Of a stretch of DNA of 64,000 nucleotides, positions 52,856-61,627 are shown piece by piece. Each line of letters opens with the position of its first letter. The first letter of the stretch is position 1. The notes under the pieces were generated by a model, which searched no databases, was not told the DNA's origin, and saw only the letters and a program-made list of their open reading frames with translations. The position numbers and the translations under genes were made by a program. Source of the DNA: UBA1351 sp963677885. Its GTDB lineage: Bacteria; Bacillota; Clostridia; Lachnospirales; Vallitaleaceae. The stretch lies in assembly GCA_963677885.1 (NCBI GenBank), contig OY782500.1, positions 1 to 64,000 on the forward strand, written 5' to 3'.

Positions 52856-54232
52856 TTAATTCTCCATCCTTTTCTTTTCCCGTTTACTCCTCAGTACGAG
52901 AATCGACATTAAAATCAATAAATATATAAGTATCCCAAAAAAGGCAATATAGTAATGCTTGGTTGTTCCTTCAGAGTAACTGATAGCCGGTTGACTAAGG
53001 AGAATCATCAGTGGGATACCCAGAGGCGCCGCCACGGCTGAACCTAAGACCAGATTTGAGGCAACATCAGTATCCAGTTCTGGATCAACCCCTCTAAGAA
53101 GGGCTAAACCTGTGGATGCTGTTCCGGTCATCATACCAAACATAGCCAAGATATAATACCATGGATGTCTGTTAAAAGCAATTTTACCAAAAAGAACTAC
53201 AAAAGACAGGACACCAATAGTTCCGCCGATGGATACAACCAGAAGAACTTCCCAGTATTCTTTAATGGCATAGATACTGATAGCCATTACAGAAGCCGCA
53301 ATCATGACATGAAATGCCAAGGAAGCAATGCTCTGCATAAGATATGGATCAACCAGTTCCTTTGTTCTGTGGCCTTTCCTTTTTAGATACATCATAATCT
53401 GTCTGAAAAGAATAGCGAAAAGTATGCCAAAAAGATAGTTAAAACCATCGACTAAGCCGGCTATGGTAACTCCAGTGTTTCCAAGCGTCTTTAGAAATCC
53501 TGATAAAATGTACATAGTATTGAGGGCCAGGAAATATATGACAGCTATCCAGGTGATCTGGGTCGTTAACATATCAAAAAAGTTGATTTCCTTCACACTT
53601 GATAAGGTGAGTTCCTTATATTGAAGTCCGGATAAGAGCTTTAACCTTTTCACTTCAATTTTTTGTTTTCTCACGACCACATTCAACAATACAATACCCA
53701 CAAGGCCACCTACGAGAAATCCGACTGTAGCCAATGTCAGACCATATTGGGCAGCATAGCCAATACCAAGGGTCTTGTCCCATGTAGAACCAATACTGTA
53801 GGCAAAACCCGGTCCCTGTCCAAAGGCTAATGGAAGGATTAGGCCGAGACCCAAAAAGAGGTCTGGCTTTACAAGTGCACTTAAGGCTACTACCAGCAAC
53901 ATACCAATAACACCCTGGAAACAATAGTTCGACAAAATAAAGAGTCCGGAATTAACAGAGTCTCTTCCCTGTTTATTATCTCCACCTGTTAAGGTTAAGG
54001 CAATGAAACCTATACCTAGACAATGATATACAATGGATGCATAGAGTTCCTTATCAAAGGAAATAAGGCCAATGACCTCTTCGCCGAAGATAAGACCTAG
54101 GAAGCCTGCCAAAAGAGACGTTGGTACAATAATTGAACGGAATATGCCTAATTTTTCTTTTAAAAGTTTGGCGATAAACATGAAAATAAATATATAGGTC
54201 ACACTAATAATACTTACCCAACTGCTATCCAT
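52856..54232 (-). CDS. Sodium/glutamate symporter family (GltS-like) transporter
   Basis: A 458-residue polytopic membrane protein with about 10-12 hydrophobic helices. It has the GltS features: an N-terminal KLGIFRSIIVPTSLLAGFLG segment, GFAYSIGSTWD and MTGTASTGLALLRGVDPE. Glutamate import with Na+ is the family role; the substrate is not proven here. It directly follows the acyltransferase gene. Confidence 0.88.
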   Translation of the reverse strand: MDSSWVSIISVTYIFIFMFIAKLLKEKLGIFRSIIVPTSLLAGFLGLIFGEEVIGLISFDKELYASIVYHCLGIGFIALTLTGGDNKQGRDSVNSGLFILSNYCFQGVIGMLLVVALSALVKPDLFLGLGLILPLAFGQGPGFAYSIGSTWDKTLGIGYAAQYGLTLATVGFLVGGLVGIVLLNVVVRKQKIEVKRLKLLSGLQYKELTLSSVKEINFFDMLTTQITWIAVIYFLALNTMYILSGFLKTLGNTGVTIAGLVDGFNYLFGILFAILFRQIMMYLKRKGHRTKELVDPYLMQSIASLAFHVMIAASVMAISIYAIKEYWEVLLVVSIGGTIGVLSFVVLFGKIAFNRHPWYYILAMFGMMTGTASTGLALLRGVDPELDTDVASNLVLGSAVAAPLGIPLMILLSQPAISYSEGTTKHYYIAFFGILIYLLILMSILVLRSKREKKRMEN

Positions 54233-55381
54233 TTAAGCCTCCTTAAGTAACGTAATACAATCGTAGAGCATCTTTATGGAAAGATTCGATCCATCCATCA
54301 GTTCCAGGTGGTAGTCTATATTCTCATATGAGAACCTAATCACTCTGTTAAAGGTAATCGAATAGTTCTTAACATCAGAAAGTCTGATAGCTCGATTACT
54401 GGCATCGTGTCTTAATTCATAGGGATCGAAGGTCCATATCCCTTCCATCGCTTTAGCGCCGGACACAACCTTCATATGGGTCACTTCCATAGGGAATCCT
54501 TCAATAGATTCTTTTGCCGCTAGGCGATTTTTCATAATCTTTCTTTGGTGGTCGTTCCAACTTGGAATTTGGTATTCATAAAGGTGTCCATCAGTTTTAA
54601 TATCTCCATAAACATCGTAAGTGAATGAAATACCGCAGGACTTGCAATGAAAGTGGTCACCTTTTGAAGTCATAACATTGAATTTCTGACATTCTGGACA
54701 GTAATATAGAAGTTTTTCAATACTTTCAGCCAAATTTTTTCCCTTAAAGGGGATTCTAGCCTTTTTTTGCCACTCAAACTCATTATAATATATGGATTTA
54801 GTCAGACGTTCATGTATATCCTCTACGGTTAAGGTTTTTAACTCTTCCCTGGTAAACATTTGGTAAGTATCCATCCTCACCTTGCCTTTTCTAGTTTCTT
54901 TACACCATCTAGGCTTGGAAAGGTATCCACCGTGATAGGAAACACCATAGACCGGTACATCCATCATCTTCAAGAGTTTAGACGTAGAAAAAATAACCGG
55001 CTCTGTAAGCCCGTCCCAAGTAGCTCCTCCTTCAGGATAAAGCCCAATTGCCTGGCCTTCCTTTAACCGTTTCTTGATCTGACGTATGGACTTAAAGTCA
55101 GCGGAGTTTTTTGAAAAAGGTATCATATCCATTTGTTTTAAAATAAAACTTCTGCCCTTCAGATGATCATTGGCATCTGCATAAAGAAATCGGATTAACC
55201 GTTTGGAAAAAGCATTGATAATGATTGGATCAAAGGCAGATACATGATGACCTACCAATATAAAAGCCTGCCCCTCTTCTGGTAAGACATATTCACCTTC
55301 AACCACGTTGAATTTACTATAAAAAATTTTCTTAGCAAGCCCTTTCAATACTTTGTACTTAAATTCAGCATTGATCCCCAT
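54233..55381 (-). CDS. PlsC-like 1-acylglycerol-3-phosphate acyltransferase with C-terminal zinc ribbon
   Basis: A 382-residue protein. The acyltransferase motifs are GHHVSAFD (HX4D) and YPEGGATWDG. From about residue 225 a CxxC...CxxC ribbon (YCPECQ, HCKSCG) and a further 130 residues of unknown fold follow, longer than typical PlsC (about 240). ATG 55381 follows TGGAGG. Upstream at 55406-55433 a GTCATA / TATGAC inverted repeat could be an operator. Confidence 0.82.
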   Translation of the reverse strand: MGINAEFKYKVLKGLAKKIFYSKFNVVEGEYVLPEEGQAFILVGHHVSAFDPIIINAFSKRLIRFLYADANDHLKGRSFILKQMDMIPFSKNSADFKSIRQIKKRLKEGQAIGLYPEGGATWDGLTEPVIFSTSKLLKMMDVPVYGVSYHGGYLSKPRWCKETRKGKVRMDTYQMFTREELKTLTVEDIHERLTKSIYYNEFEWQKKARIPFKGKNLAESIEKLLYYCPECQKFNVMTSKGDHFHCKSCGISFTYDVYGDIKTDGHLYEYQIPSWNDHQRKIMKNRLAAKESIEGFPMEVTHMKVVSGAKAMEGIWTFDPYELRHDASNRAIRLSDVKNYSITFNRVIRFSYENIDYHLELMDGSNLSIKMLYDCITLLKEA

Positions 55382-55523
55382 AGTAGCCTCCATATACCGT
55401 ATTCGGTCATAGTACTTTCTAGTAGTATATGACTAGATACTTCTATTGTAACATGTTTGCCAAGACCATAAAAGTTATTTTCATGTAAGCTATGCCCTCA
55501 ACCAATCTTTTATACAAATAAAA

Positions 55524-55548
55524 CCCCGACCAATATTGAAGGTCAGGG
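55524..55548 (-). terminator. Terminator downstream of proB
   Basis: CCCCGACC / GGTCAGGG arms (55524-55531 and 55541-55548; one G-U on the minus strand), followed on the minus strand by TTTTATTTG. Confidence 0.8.
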
Positions 55549-55557
55549 TCTCTTAAC

Positions 55558-56358
55558 TTACATATTCTTTTTAAAGATTGTTCCGATTACTTCTCCATCC
55601 TTAATACGCTGAATGACATAAGGAGTATTGGAGTTGGCAATAATCATATCAATACCTTCTTTTGTTACCATATCAGCTGCCATCAACTTGGTCAACATAC
55701 CACCTGTACCAACTTTTGACTTGGAAAGGCCTGCCATATCATAGATCCTATCATCAATGGTTTCTACAAAGTGAAGAACTTTGGCATCTTCGTGTACACG
55801 GGGATCCTTATCATAGAGACCGTCAATATCAGAAAGGATTATCAAGAGTTCAGCATCAGATAATAAGGCGACTGTTGCTGAAAGCCTGTCATTATCACCA
55901 AACTCGATTTCCTCGGTTGATACCGTATCATTCTCGTTAACTATTGGAATAACATGCATCTGCAAAAGAGATTTCATGGTGTTTTTGGCATTATTAAACC
56001 GTTCTTCATTATCCACTACATCCTTGGTAATAAGAATCTGGCCTACATGATGATTATATTCCCTAAACAACTTTTGATAAATCATCATCAGAGACGCTTG
56101 ACCAACTGCAGCTACAGCCTGTTTTTGCTCCAAACGTTCCGGTTTGCCATCCAGGTTTAGAGCGCTGACTCCCACTGCCTGGGCACCTGAAGTAACTATA
56201 ATAACTTCTTTGCCTGCGTTTTTCAGATCTGCTACCTGTCTGACAAAATGCTCGAGTTTCTGAATACTGATGTGACCGGTAGCCTCATGGGTAATAGAGG
56301 ATGAACCAATCTTTATGACGATTCGGTTTATATCACTAAGATGAATTCTGTTTTCCAT
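55558..56358 (-). CDS. proB: Glutamate 5-kinase, short form without PUA domain
   Basis: Phosphorylates glutamate in proline synthesis. The 266-residue protein has the amino acid kinase fold (VIKIGSSSI, IIVTSGAQAVG, NENDTVSTEEIEFGDND, SDIDGLYDKDPR, GTGGMLTKL). The C-terminal PUA domain of the E. coli enzyme (367 residues) is absent. proA is not adjacent. ATG 56358 follows GGAAGG. Confidence 0.95.
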   Translation of the reverse strand: MENRIHLSDINRIVIKIGSSSITHEATGHISIQKLEHFVRQVADLKNAGKEVIIVTSGAQAVGVSALNLDGKPERLEQKQAVAAVGQASLMMIYQKLFREYNHHVGQILITKDVVDNEERFNNAKNTMKSLLQMHVIPIVNENDTVSTEEIEFGDNDRLSATVALLSDAELLIILSDIDGLYDKDPRVHEDAKVLHFVETIDDRIYDMAGLSKSKVGTGGMLTKLMAADMVTKEGIDMIIANSNTPYVIQRIKDGEVIGTIFKKNM

Positions 56359-56442
56359 GTTTATGCCTTCCTTGCTGTGTACTATACACAAACTTTTGTA
56401 CTATAATACACTAAAATGGTCAAGTGGGCAATCAAATTTTTC

Positions 56443-57612
56443 TTATTTGGATTTTGATTTGGAATAAACATCAAAGGCCACCGCAAAGAGAAGAACCAGA
56501 CCTTTAACAATCTGTTGCCAAAAAACAGAAATCCCCATAATAGACATACCATTATTAAGTATCCCCATAATAAGACCACCAATAATGGCCCCAATAACGG
56601 TTCCCACACCACCTGTAGCGCTGGCTCCTCCGATAAAACAAGAGGCAATAGCATCCAGTTCAAATCCTTGTCCAGCAAGGGGTGACGCTGAATTCAAACG
56701 ACCTGCAAAAACAATACCTGCCACAGCACCTAGAAGTCCCATATTTGCATATACCCAAAAGAGCACTTTTTTGGTCTTAATCCCTGAGAGCGCCGCAGCT
56801 TTGGCATTGCCTCCCAATGCGTATATATGCCTTCCTGCTACAGTCTTATTGGTGATAAAGCTATAAACAGCAATAAGAACTGCTAAGATGATAATAATAT
56901 AAAGGAGACCATTAGCGAGCGCCAGCCAAATAAAGAATAAATTAATAAGAATAAACATGAGACCATGCTGAAGGGCAAAAAAGCCCATGCTTCCTACTTC
57001 AAAGTTATAGGATATTTTGATCTGACGATTTTTGTATTGAGCAGCAAGATAAAAAAGAGATACCAAGACGCCAATGACGATGGTTGTAATATGAAGGTCA
57101 CTGGAATCTCCTCCGATAAAATCCGGTATAGAGCCTGAAGCTATCGTTATATATAATTGTGGTAAGGCAATCGTTTCTCCTTCCAGTATTAAATTGTTAA
57201 TTCCGTTAAAGACCAACTTACCAGCCAAAGTAACAATAAAAGCAGGTATGTGAATATAGGCAATCCAATATCCTTGCCACATCCCTACTACAAGTCCTAA
57301 TATCAAGGACAAAAGGATAGAAACAACAACAGGGATACCGAATTCAACACTAAAAAGTGCACTTGATGCACTGACTATAGCAACGATAGATCCAACAGAA
57401 AGGTCAATATTACCTCCAGTGAGTATACAAAGGACCATACCGATGGCTAAAATAAGAATATATGAGTTTTGCTGAATTAGTCTTGAAACATTGATAGGTC
57501 TTAGTAATATCCCTCCTGTAAGAATTTGAAACAGCAAAACAATGGCAATCAACGCTATGAGCATGGCATATTGTCGCATATTATTTTTTATGATAGCTTT
57601 TATATTTTCCAT
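56443..57612 (-). CDS. mmsB: Multiple-monosaccharide ABC transporter permease (MmsB/GguB)
   Basis: A 389-residue permease of the ribose/xylose class with about 10-12 hydrophobic helices. Typical segments are GGNIDLSVGSIVA and SGIKTKKVLFWVYANMG. It is the last gene of the chvE-mmsA-mmsB operon, 2 bases after the ATPase gene. Confidence 0.93.
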   Translation of the reverse strand: MENIKAIIKNNMRQYAMLIALIAIVLLFQILTGGILLRPINVSRLIQQNSYILILAIGMVLCILTGGNIDLSVGSIVAIVSASSALFSVEFGIPVVVSILLSLILGLVVGMWQGYWIAYIHIPAFIVTLAGKLVFNGINNLILEGETIALPQLYITIASGSIPDFIGGDSSDLHITTIVIGVLVSLFYLAAQYKNRQIKISYNFEVGSMGFFALQHGLMFILINLFFIWLALANGLLYIIIILAVLIAVYSFITNKTVAGRHIYALGGNAKAAALSGIKTKKVLFWVYANMGLLGAVAGIVFAGRLNSASPLAGQGFELDAIASCFIGGASATGGVGTVIGAIIGGLIMGILNNGMSIMGISVFWQQIVKGLVLLFAVAFDVYSKSKSK

Positions 57613-57614
57613 AA

Positions 57615-59180
57615 CTAATCCTCTCTATTATACTGCATTTTTTCATGGTCATGATGACTTCTAATAATGCAGGACATAATACTTTCCTGACTGGCTTCCT
57701 CTATTAGCATTTCACCGACAAACTCTCCTTCATTCATAATGTAAACACGGTCGGAAATACCTAAAATTTCAGGTAGTTCAGATGAGATAACTACGACACA
57801 TTTACCGTCTCTGGCCAATTGATTGATGATTGTATAGATTTCATATTTAGCCCCTACATCAATTCCTCTGGTAGGTTCATCCAAAAACAGTACATCAGGT
57901 TCTGAAAAGAGCCATTTTGCCACGCAGACCTTTTGCTGATTGCCTCCTGAAAGGTTACCGGTCTTTTGATATATACTTGAAGATTTAATACGAAGTTTAT
58001 TTCTAAACTCTCCTGCCACCTGAACTTCCTCATGGATATTTACGATACCCTTATTACTTATTCTACCTAAATTGGACAGGGTAATATTGCGCCGGATATC
58101 ATCAATTAATACTAATCCTGCATTCTTCCGGTCTTCTGTTAAATAAGCCAGTCCTTCTTTAATGGCATCTGACACTGTATTTAATTCAATGTTTTTACCA
58201 TCCTTTATAATCTGACCTGACACCTTGTGTCCATATGCTTTTCCAAAGATACTCATGGCAAGTTCTGTTCTTCCTGCCCCCATTAAGCCAGCTATCCCGA
58301 TAATTTCTCCTTTACGCACATTGAATGAAACCTTTTTAATCCTGACCCTATCTTCTTGAAGTGGATCATAGACAGTCCAATCTTTAACTTCAAAAGCAAT
58401 CTGACCTATGTCTTTTTCTCGCTTGGGATAGCGGTCAGTCAGTTCTCTTCCTACCATCCCCTTGATAATCCTGTTTTCAGTTATTTGGTCAATACCTTTG
58501 ACTAAAGTCTCAATGGTCATGCCGTCTCTTATTACGGTAATCTCATCTGAAATCTTTGTGATTTCGTTCAGTTTATGTGAAATAATAATACATGTAATAT
58601 TCTGAGTCCTGTTTAGTTCCATTAAAAGTTCCAGAAGATTATCCGAATCCTCATCATTAAGAGCTGCTGTGGGTTCATCAAGAATTAATAACTTTACATC
58701 TTTTGCAAGGGCTTTGGCAATTTCAACCAACTGCTGATGGCCAACACCGATATCTTTTATTAAAGCGTTATGATTAATATTTAGCCCTACCAGTTTCATC
58801 AGTTCTTTTGCCCGGTCTATTGTTTCATGCCAATTGATAACCCCTTGTTTTTGTCGTTCGTTTCCAAGAAAGATATTCTCAGCCACGGTCATATAAGGAC
58901 TTAAGGCCAATTCCTGGTGGATAATGACTATACCAAGTTCTTCACTGGATTTAATATCTCCAAATTGACAGACTTGATCTTCATAAACGATATCACCAGT
59001 GTATGATCCGTATGGATAAATTCCACTGAGGACATTCATTAATGTTGATTTTCCGGCTCCATTTTCTCCTACCAGAGCATGAATCTGTCCTTTTTTAACT
59101 TCAAGATTAACCCTGTCAAGGGCTTTTACGCCAGGAAACTCTTTCGTAATATTACGCATTTCCAAAATATTATTTGACAT
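57615..59180 (-). CDS. mmsA: Multiple-monosaccharide ABC transporter ATP-binding protein (MmsA/GguA)
   Basis: A 521-residue double ATPase. The first cassette has GENGAGKST and a GVGHQQL signature; the second has the altered P-loop GLMGAGRTEL, LSGGNQQK and LDEPTRGIDVG. This two-cassette layout is typical of sugar ABC importers. A 30-bp palindrome separates it from chvE. Confidence 0.95.
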   Translation of the reverse strand: MSNNILEMRNITKEFPGVKALDRVNLEVKKGQIHALVGENGAGKSTLMNVLSGIYPYGSYTGDIVYEDQVCQFGDIKSSEELGIVIIHQELALSPYMTVAENIFLGNERQKQGVINWHETIDRAKELMKLVGLNINHNALIKDIGVGHQQLVEIAKALAKDVKLLILDEPTAALNDEDSDNLLELLMELNRTQNITCIIISHKLNEITKISDEITVIRDGMTIETLVKGIDQITENRIIKGMVGRELTDRYPKREKDIGQIAFEVKDWTVYDPLQEDRVRIKKVSFNVRKGEIIGIAGLMGAGRTELAMSIFGKAYGHKVSGQIIKDGKNIELNTVSDAIKEGLAYLTEDRKNAGLVLIDDIRRNITLSNLGRISNKGIVNIHEEVQVAGEFRNKLRIKSSSIYQKTGNLSGGNQQKVCVAKWLFSEPDVLFLDEPTRGIDVGAKYEIYTIINQLARDGKCVVVISSELPEILGISDRVYIMNEGEFVGEMLIEEASQESIMSCIIRSHHDHEKMQYNRED

Positions 59181-59214
59181 CCGTTTACTCCTTCTACTTT
59201 ACCCTTAAACTAAA

Positions 59215-59244
59215 CATATGCTGTGGCTATAGCCACAGCATATG
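59215..59244. repeat. Perfect 30-bp palindrome between chvE and mmsA
   Basis: Arms of 15 bases (59215-59229 and 59230-59244) pair without mismatch. On the minus strand it lies between the chvE stop and the mmsA start, followed only by TTTAGTTT. It probably protects the chvE mRNA end or acts as a weak terminator, so that more binding protein than ATPase is made. Confidence 0.7.
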
Positions 59245-59256
59245 AAGTTTCAAGTA

Positions 59257-60318
59257 TTATTTTAATTGATCTTCTGTATAGTAGCCGGAATCAATAAGGA
59301 TTTCCTTGTAATTATCGATATTTGCGAAAACAGGTTCAGCTAAGTATGACGGAACTACAAAGACACCATTGTCATAGGAAGTTGTATCATTAACAGGAAC
59401 ATCTTCACCCTTCATGATTGCATCTGTCATATCAACGACTATGGAAGCCAGAGTTCTGGTGTCCTTAAATATAGACATGGACTGCTCACCTGCAATAATC
59501 ATCTTTACATTCGTTGTATCACAGTCTTGACCCGTAAGAACTGGGAATGGTTTATCACCGCTGCCATATCCTGCAGCTTTCAATGAAGCGACAATACCTT
59601 GAGCTAAAGAATCGTTAGGCGAAAGGACAACATCAAGAACTTTATCAGAATAATATGCAGTCAGCAGGTTATCCATTCTTGCCTGTGCTCCTTCTGGTGC
59701 CCAGGATTGTATAGCAATTTCAGACATATCAAGTTGTCCTGAATTTACGATCAACTGGCCATTATCAATATATGGTTGTAATACAGCCATTGCACCTTCA
59801 TTAAATTTAAATGCATTGTTATCATCTGGTGAACCGCCAAATGCTTCCATATTGAAAGGTCCCTTACCTTCTTTTAGTCCCAGCTGTTCTTCTATAAACT
59901 CACCTTGAATAGTACCTACCAAAACATTATCAAAGGTAGCATAGTAAGCAATGTCTGGAGTTTCTCTGATCAAACGGTCATAAGCTATAACCTGGATATC
60001 ATCTTTAGCCGCTTCTGCCAAGACACCTTTTAAAGCAACTCCGTCAATAGATGCAATGATGATTACCTTACATCCTTGTGTAATCATGTTTTCTACTTGA
60101 GTTACCTGAGTTTCAACCTTATTCTCGGCGTACTCAAGAATAACTTCATAACCGGCCTCCTCCAACTGAGCTTTCATATTGGCTCCGTCTTGATTCCAGC
60201 GTTGTAGCGATTTGGTTGGCATAGCCACACCAACTAGATTGTCTTTTCCACCTGCACATCCTGAGAACAGAGATACTACCAGTACTGCCATTAACAATAG
60301 CGCTGTTAATTTTTTCAT
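59257..60318 (-). CDS. chvE: ChvE-type sugar-binding lipoprotein
   Basis: A 353-residue protein with a signal peptide and lipobox (LFSGC). The sequence closely follows ChvE, the binding protein for several monosaccharides: VAMPTKSLQRW, AYDRLIRETPD, FGGSPDDNNAF and LTGQDCD are present. ATG 60318 follows AAGGAGG; the upstream 30 codons are unsupported. It feeds MmsA-MmsB. Confidence 0.94.
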   Translation of the reverse strand: MKKLTALLLMAVLVVSLFSGCAGGKDNLVGVAMPTKSLQRWNQDGANMKAQLEEAGYEVILEYAENKVETQVTQVENMITQGCKVIIIASIDGVALKGVLAEAAKDDIQVIAYDRLIRETPDIAYYATFDNVLVGTIQGEFIEEQLGLKEGKGPFNMEAFGGSPDDNNAFKFNEGAMAVLQPYIDNGQLIVNSGQLDMSEIAIQSWAPEGAQARMDNLLTAYYSDKVLDVVLSPNDSLAQGIVASLKAAGYGSGDKPFPVLTGQDCDTTNVKMIIAGEQSMSIFKDTRTLASIVVDMTDAIMKGEDVPVNDTTSYDNGVFVVPSYLAEPVFANIDNYKEILIDSGYYTEDQLK

Positions 60319-60360
60319 GTATAAAACCCTCCTTGAAATATGTGTTTCGTTACAAAAAGG

Positions 60361-60412
60361 ATTATATACAAAAAAACAAGATGTCCCCATAGATATAAAT
60401 ATGAACATCTTG
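60361..60412 (-). promoter_or_regulatory. Hairpin and -10 box upstream of chvE
   Basis: On the minus strand CAAGATGT / ACATCTTG arms (60412-60405 and 60384-60377) enclose a 20-base loop and are followed by TTTTTTTG, which suits a terminator after the sensor gene. Directly after it TATAAT (60366-60361) could be the chvE -10 box. No good -35 box is present, so an activator is expected. Confidence 0.5.
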
Positions 60413-60473
60413 ACTTTTTTAAGAGCTTTTATTAAGTTTTAAACTTTAAGGATATTATGTTAAGCTTAATTAT

Positions 60474-60521
60474 CTACAGAGAGAATTTTAAGCCCAATAA
60501 ACTACAGAGATTATTTTATGC
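60474..60521. promoter_or_regulatory. Two direct repeats upstream of chvE, candidate activator sites
   Basis: CTACAGAGA-N2-ATTTTA-N-GC occurs at 60474-60493 and 60502-60521, 17 of 20 bases identical, 28 bases start to start. Tandem direct repeats upstream of a promoter lacking a -35 box fit an AraC-type regulator such as the YesN-like protein encoded here. Confidence 0.55.
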
Positions 60522-60534
60522 TTAAATAAATCCA

Positions 60535-61611
60535 TCAGTCATCCTGACTGTCTCGATATATATCATCCTCTCGATGAAAAAGATCCTTTATTACCGTTTC
60601 ATCCATATTTTCAGCATGGACCGAGATCACATCAAATTTATAATATGGAACTTCTTTTAAGCCATTGGCTATAGTCTCATCAGCCAATATTTCACGGTTA
60701 TTCAGCATATCAACGACAAGATCAACACTGCCTTCTGCCAGATTTTTAATAGGCTTATATACGGTCATCAGTTGTTTTCCCTCAACAATTCGCTGACAGG
60801 CACTGACATCTGCATCATGACCGACGACCGGGATAGACCCGACTAGACCATATTGGCTAAGGACACTGATAGCCCCTTCAGCCAGGCGGTCATTGGCTCC
60901 AATAATAGCATTTATTTCGATCCCCTCATCCAGTAGCTCAAGGACTGCTTGAGTACCATATTCTTCTCGCCAGTTATCTGACCAGACTTCCCTTATGATT
61001 GTAATATCACCAGACTCAATATAGGGCTCCAGAACATTATAGAAACCATCATTAAACATAAAGGCATTGTTGTCCTTTGGAGAACCGTTAATAATGACAT
61101 AATTTCCCTTAGGCACTTGATCAATAAGAGCCTGGGCCATTTTTTCTCCAACGGATACATTATCAAAGGAAACATATGCATCTACATCTGCATTATTGAT
61201 TAATCGGTCATAGGCAATGACAATGACATCCTTATCCTTGGCATATTCAATAGCCTCACCTAAACCTTCTTTGTTATAGGGCAATATAAAAATGGCCAAG
61301 GCACCTTCATCAGCAAGGGTCTTAATCTGCTGACTTTGTTTTTCAGCATTCTCATAGGCATTGGCTACTTCAACAACAAAACCATATTCTTCAGCCTTTG
61401 AGGTCAAAATATTAATATCCTTCTGCCACCTTTCAATAACCATACCATCAATTGAAAAGCCTATCATAGGTTTATCATCTTCAGTATAGTGTTTGGACCC
61501 GTTTTCACTTGTTTGTACAATACGTATTGAATTTATCCATATACCTGCTATAACCACACAGGTAAATACAACTACCATCATTAAGACTTTTTGAAAATTC
61601 AGCTTCCCCAT
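60535..61611 (-). CDS. Membrane-anchored sugar-binding sensor protein (XylFII-like)
   Basis: A 358-residue periplasmic binding protein of the XylF/ChvE type (IGFSIDGMVIERWQKD, AYDRLINNADVDAY, GSPKDNNAFMF, GANDRLAEGA). The N-terminal hydrophobic segment (about 8-27) has no lipobox and looks like a membrane anchor. It lies between the YesN-type regulator and chvE, the order known for XylFII, which reports sugar to LytS in Clostridium. A second binding lipoprotein (ChvE) is present, so this one is likely a sensor. Confidence 0.82.
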   Translation of the reverse strand: MGKLNFQKVLMMVVVFTCVVIAGIWINSIRIVQTSENGSKHYTEDDKPMIGFSIDGMVIERWQKDINILTSKAEEYGFVVEVANAYENAEKQSQQIKTLADEGALAIFILPYNKEGLGEAIEYAKDKDVIVIAYDRLINNADVDAYVSFDNVSVGEKMAQALIDQVPKGNYVIINGSPKDNNAFMFNDGFYNVLEPYIESGDITIIREVWSDNWREEYGTQAVLELLDEGIEINAIIGANDRLAEGAISVLSQYGLVGSIPVVGHDADVSACQRIVEGKQLMTVYKPIKNLAEGSVDLVVDMLNNREILADETIANGLKEVPYYKFDVISVHAENMDETVIKDLFHREDDIYRDSQDD

Positions 61612-61627
61612 AAAACCTCCATACTAC

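Noticed and set aside
55406..55433. FapR operator before the PlsC-like gene
   Set aside because: Only the short GTCATA/TATGAC arms are symmetric; the FapR consensus TTAGTACC is not matched well enough.
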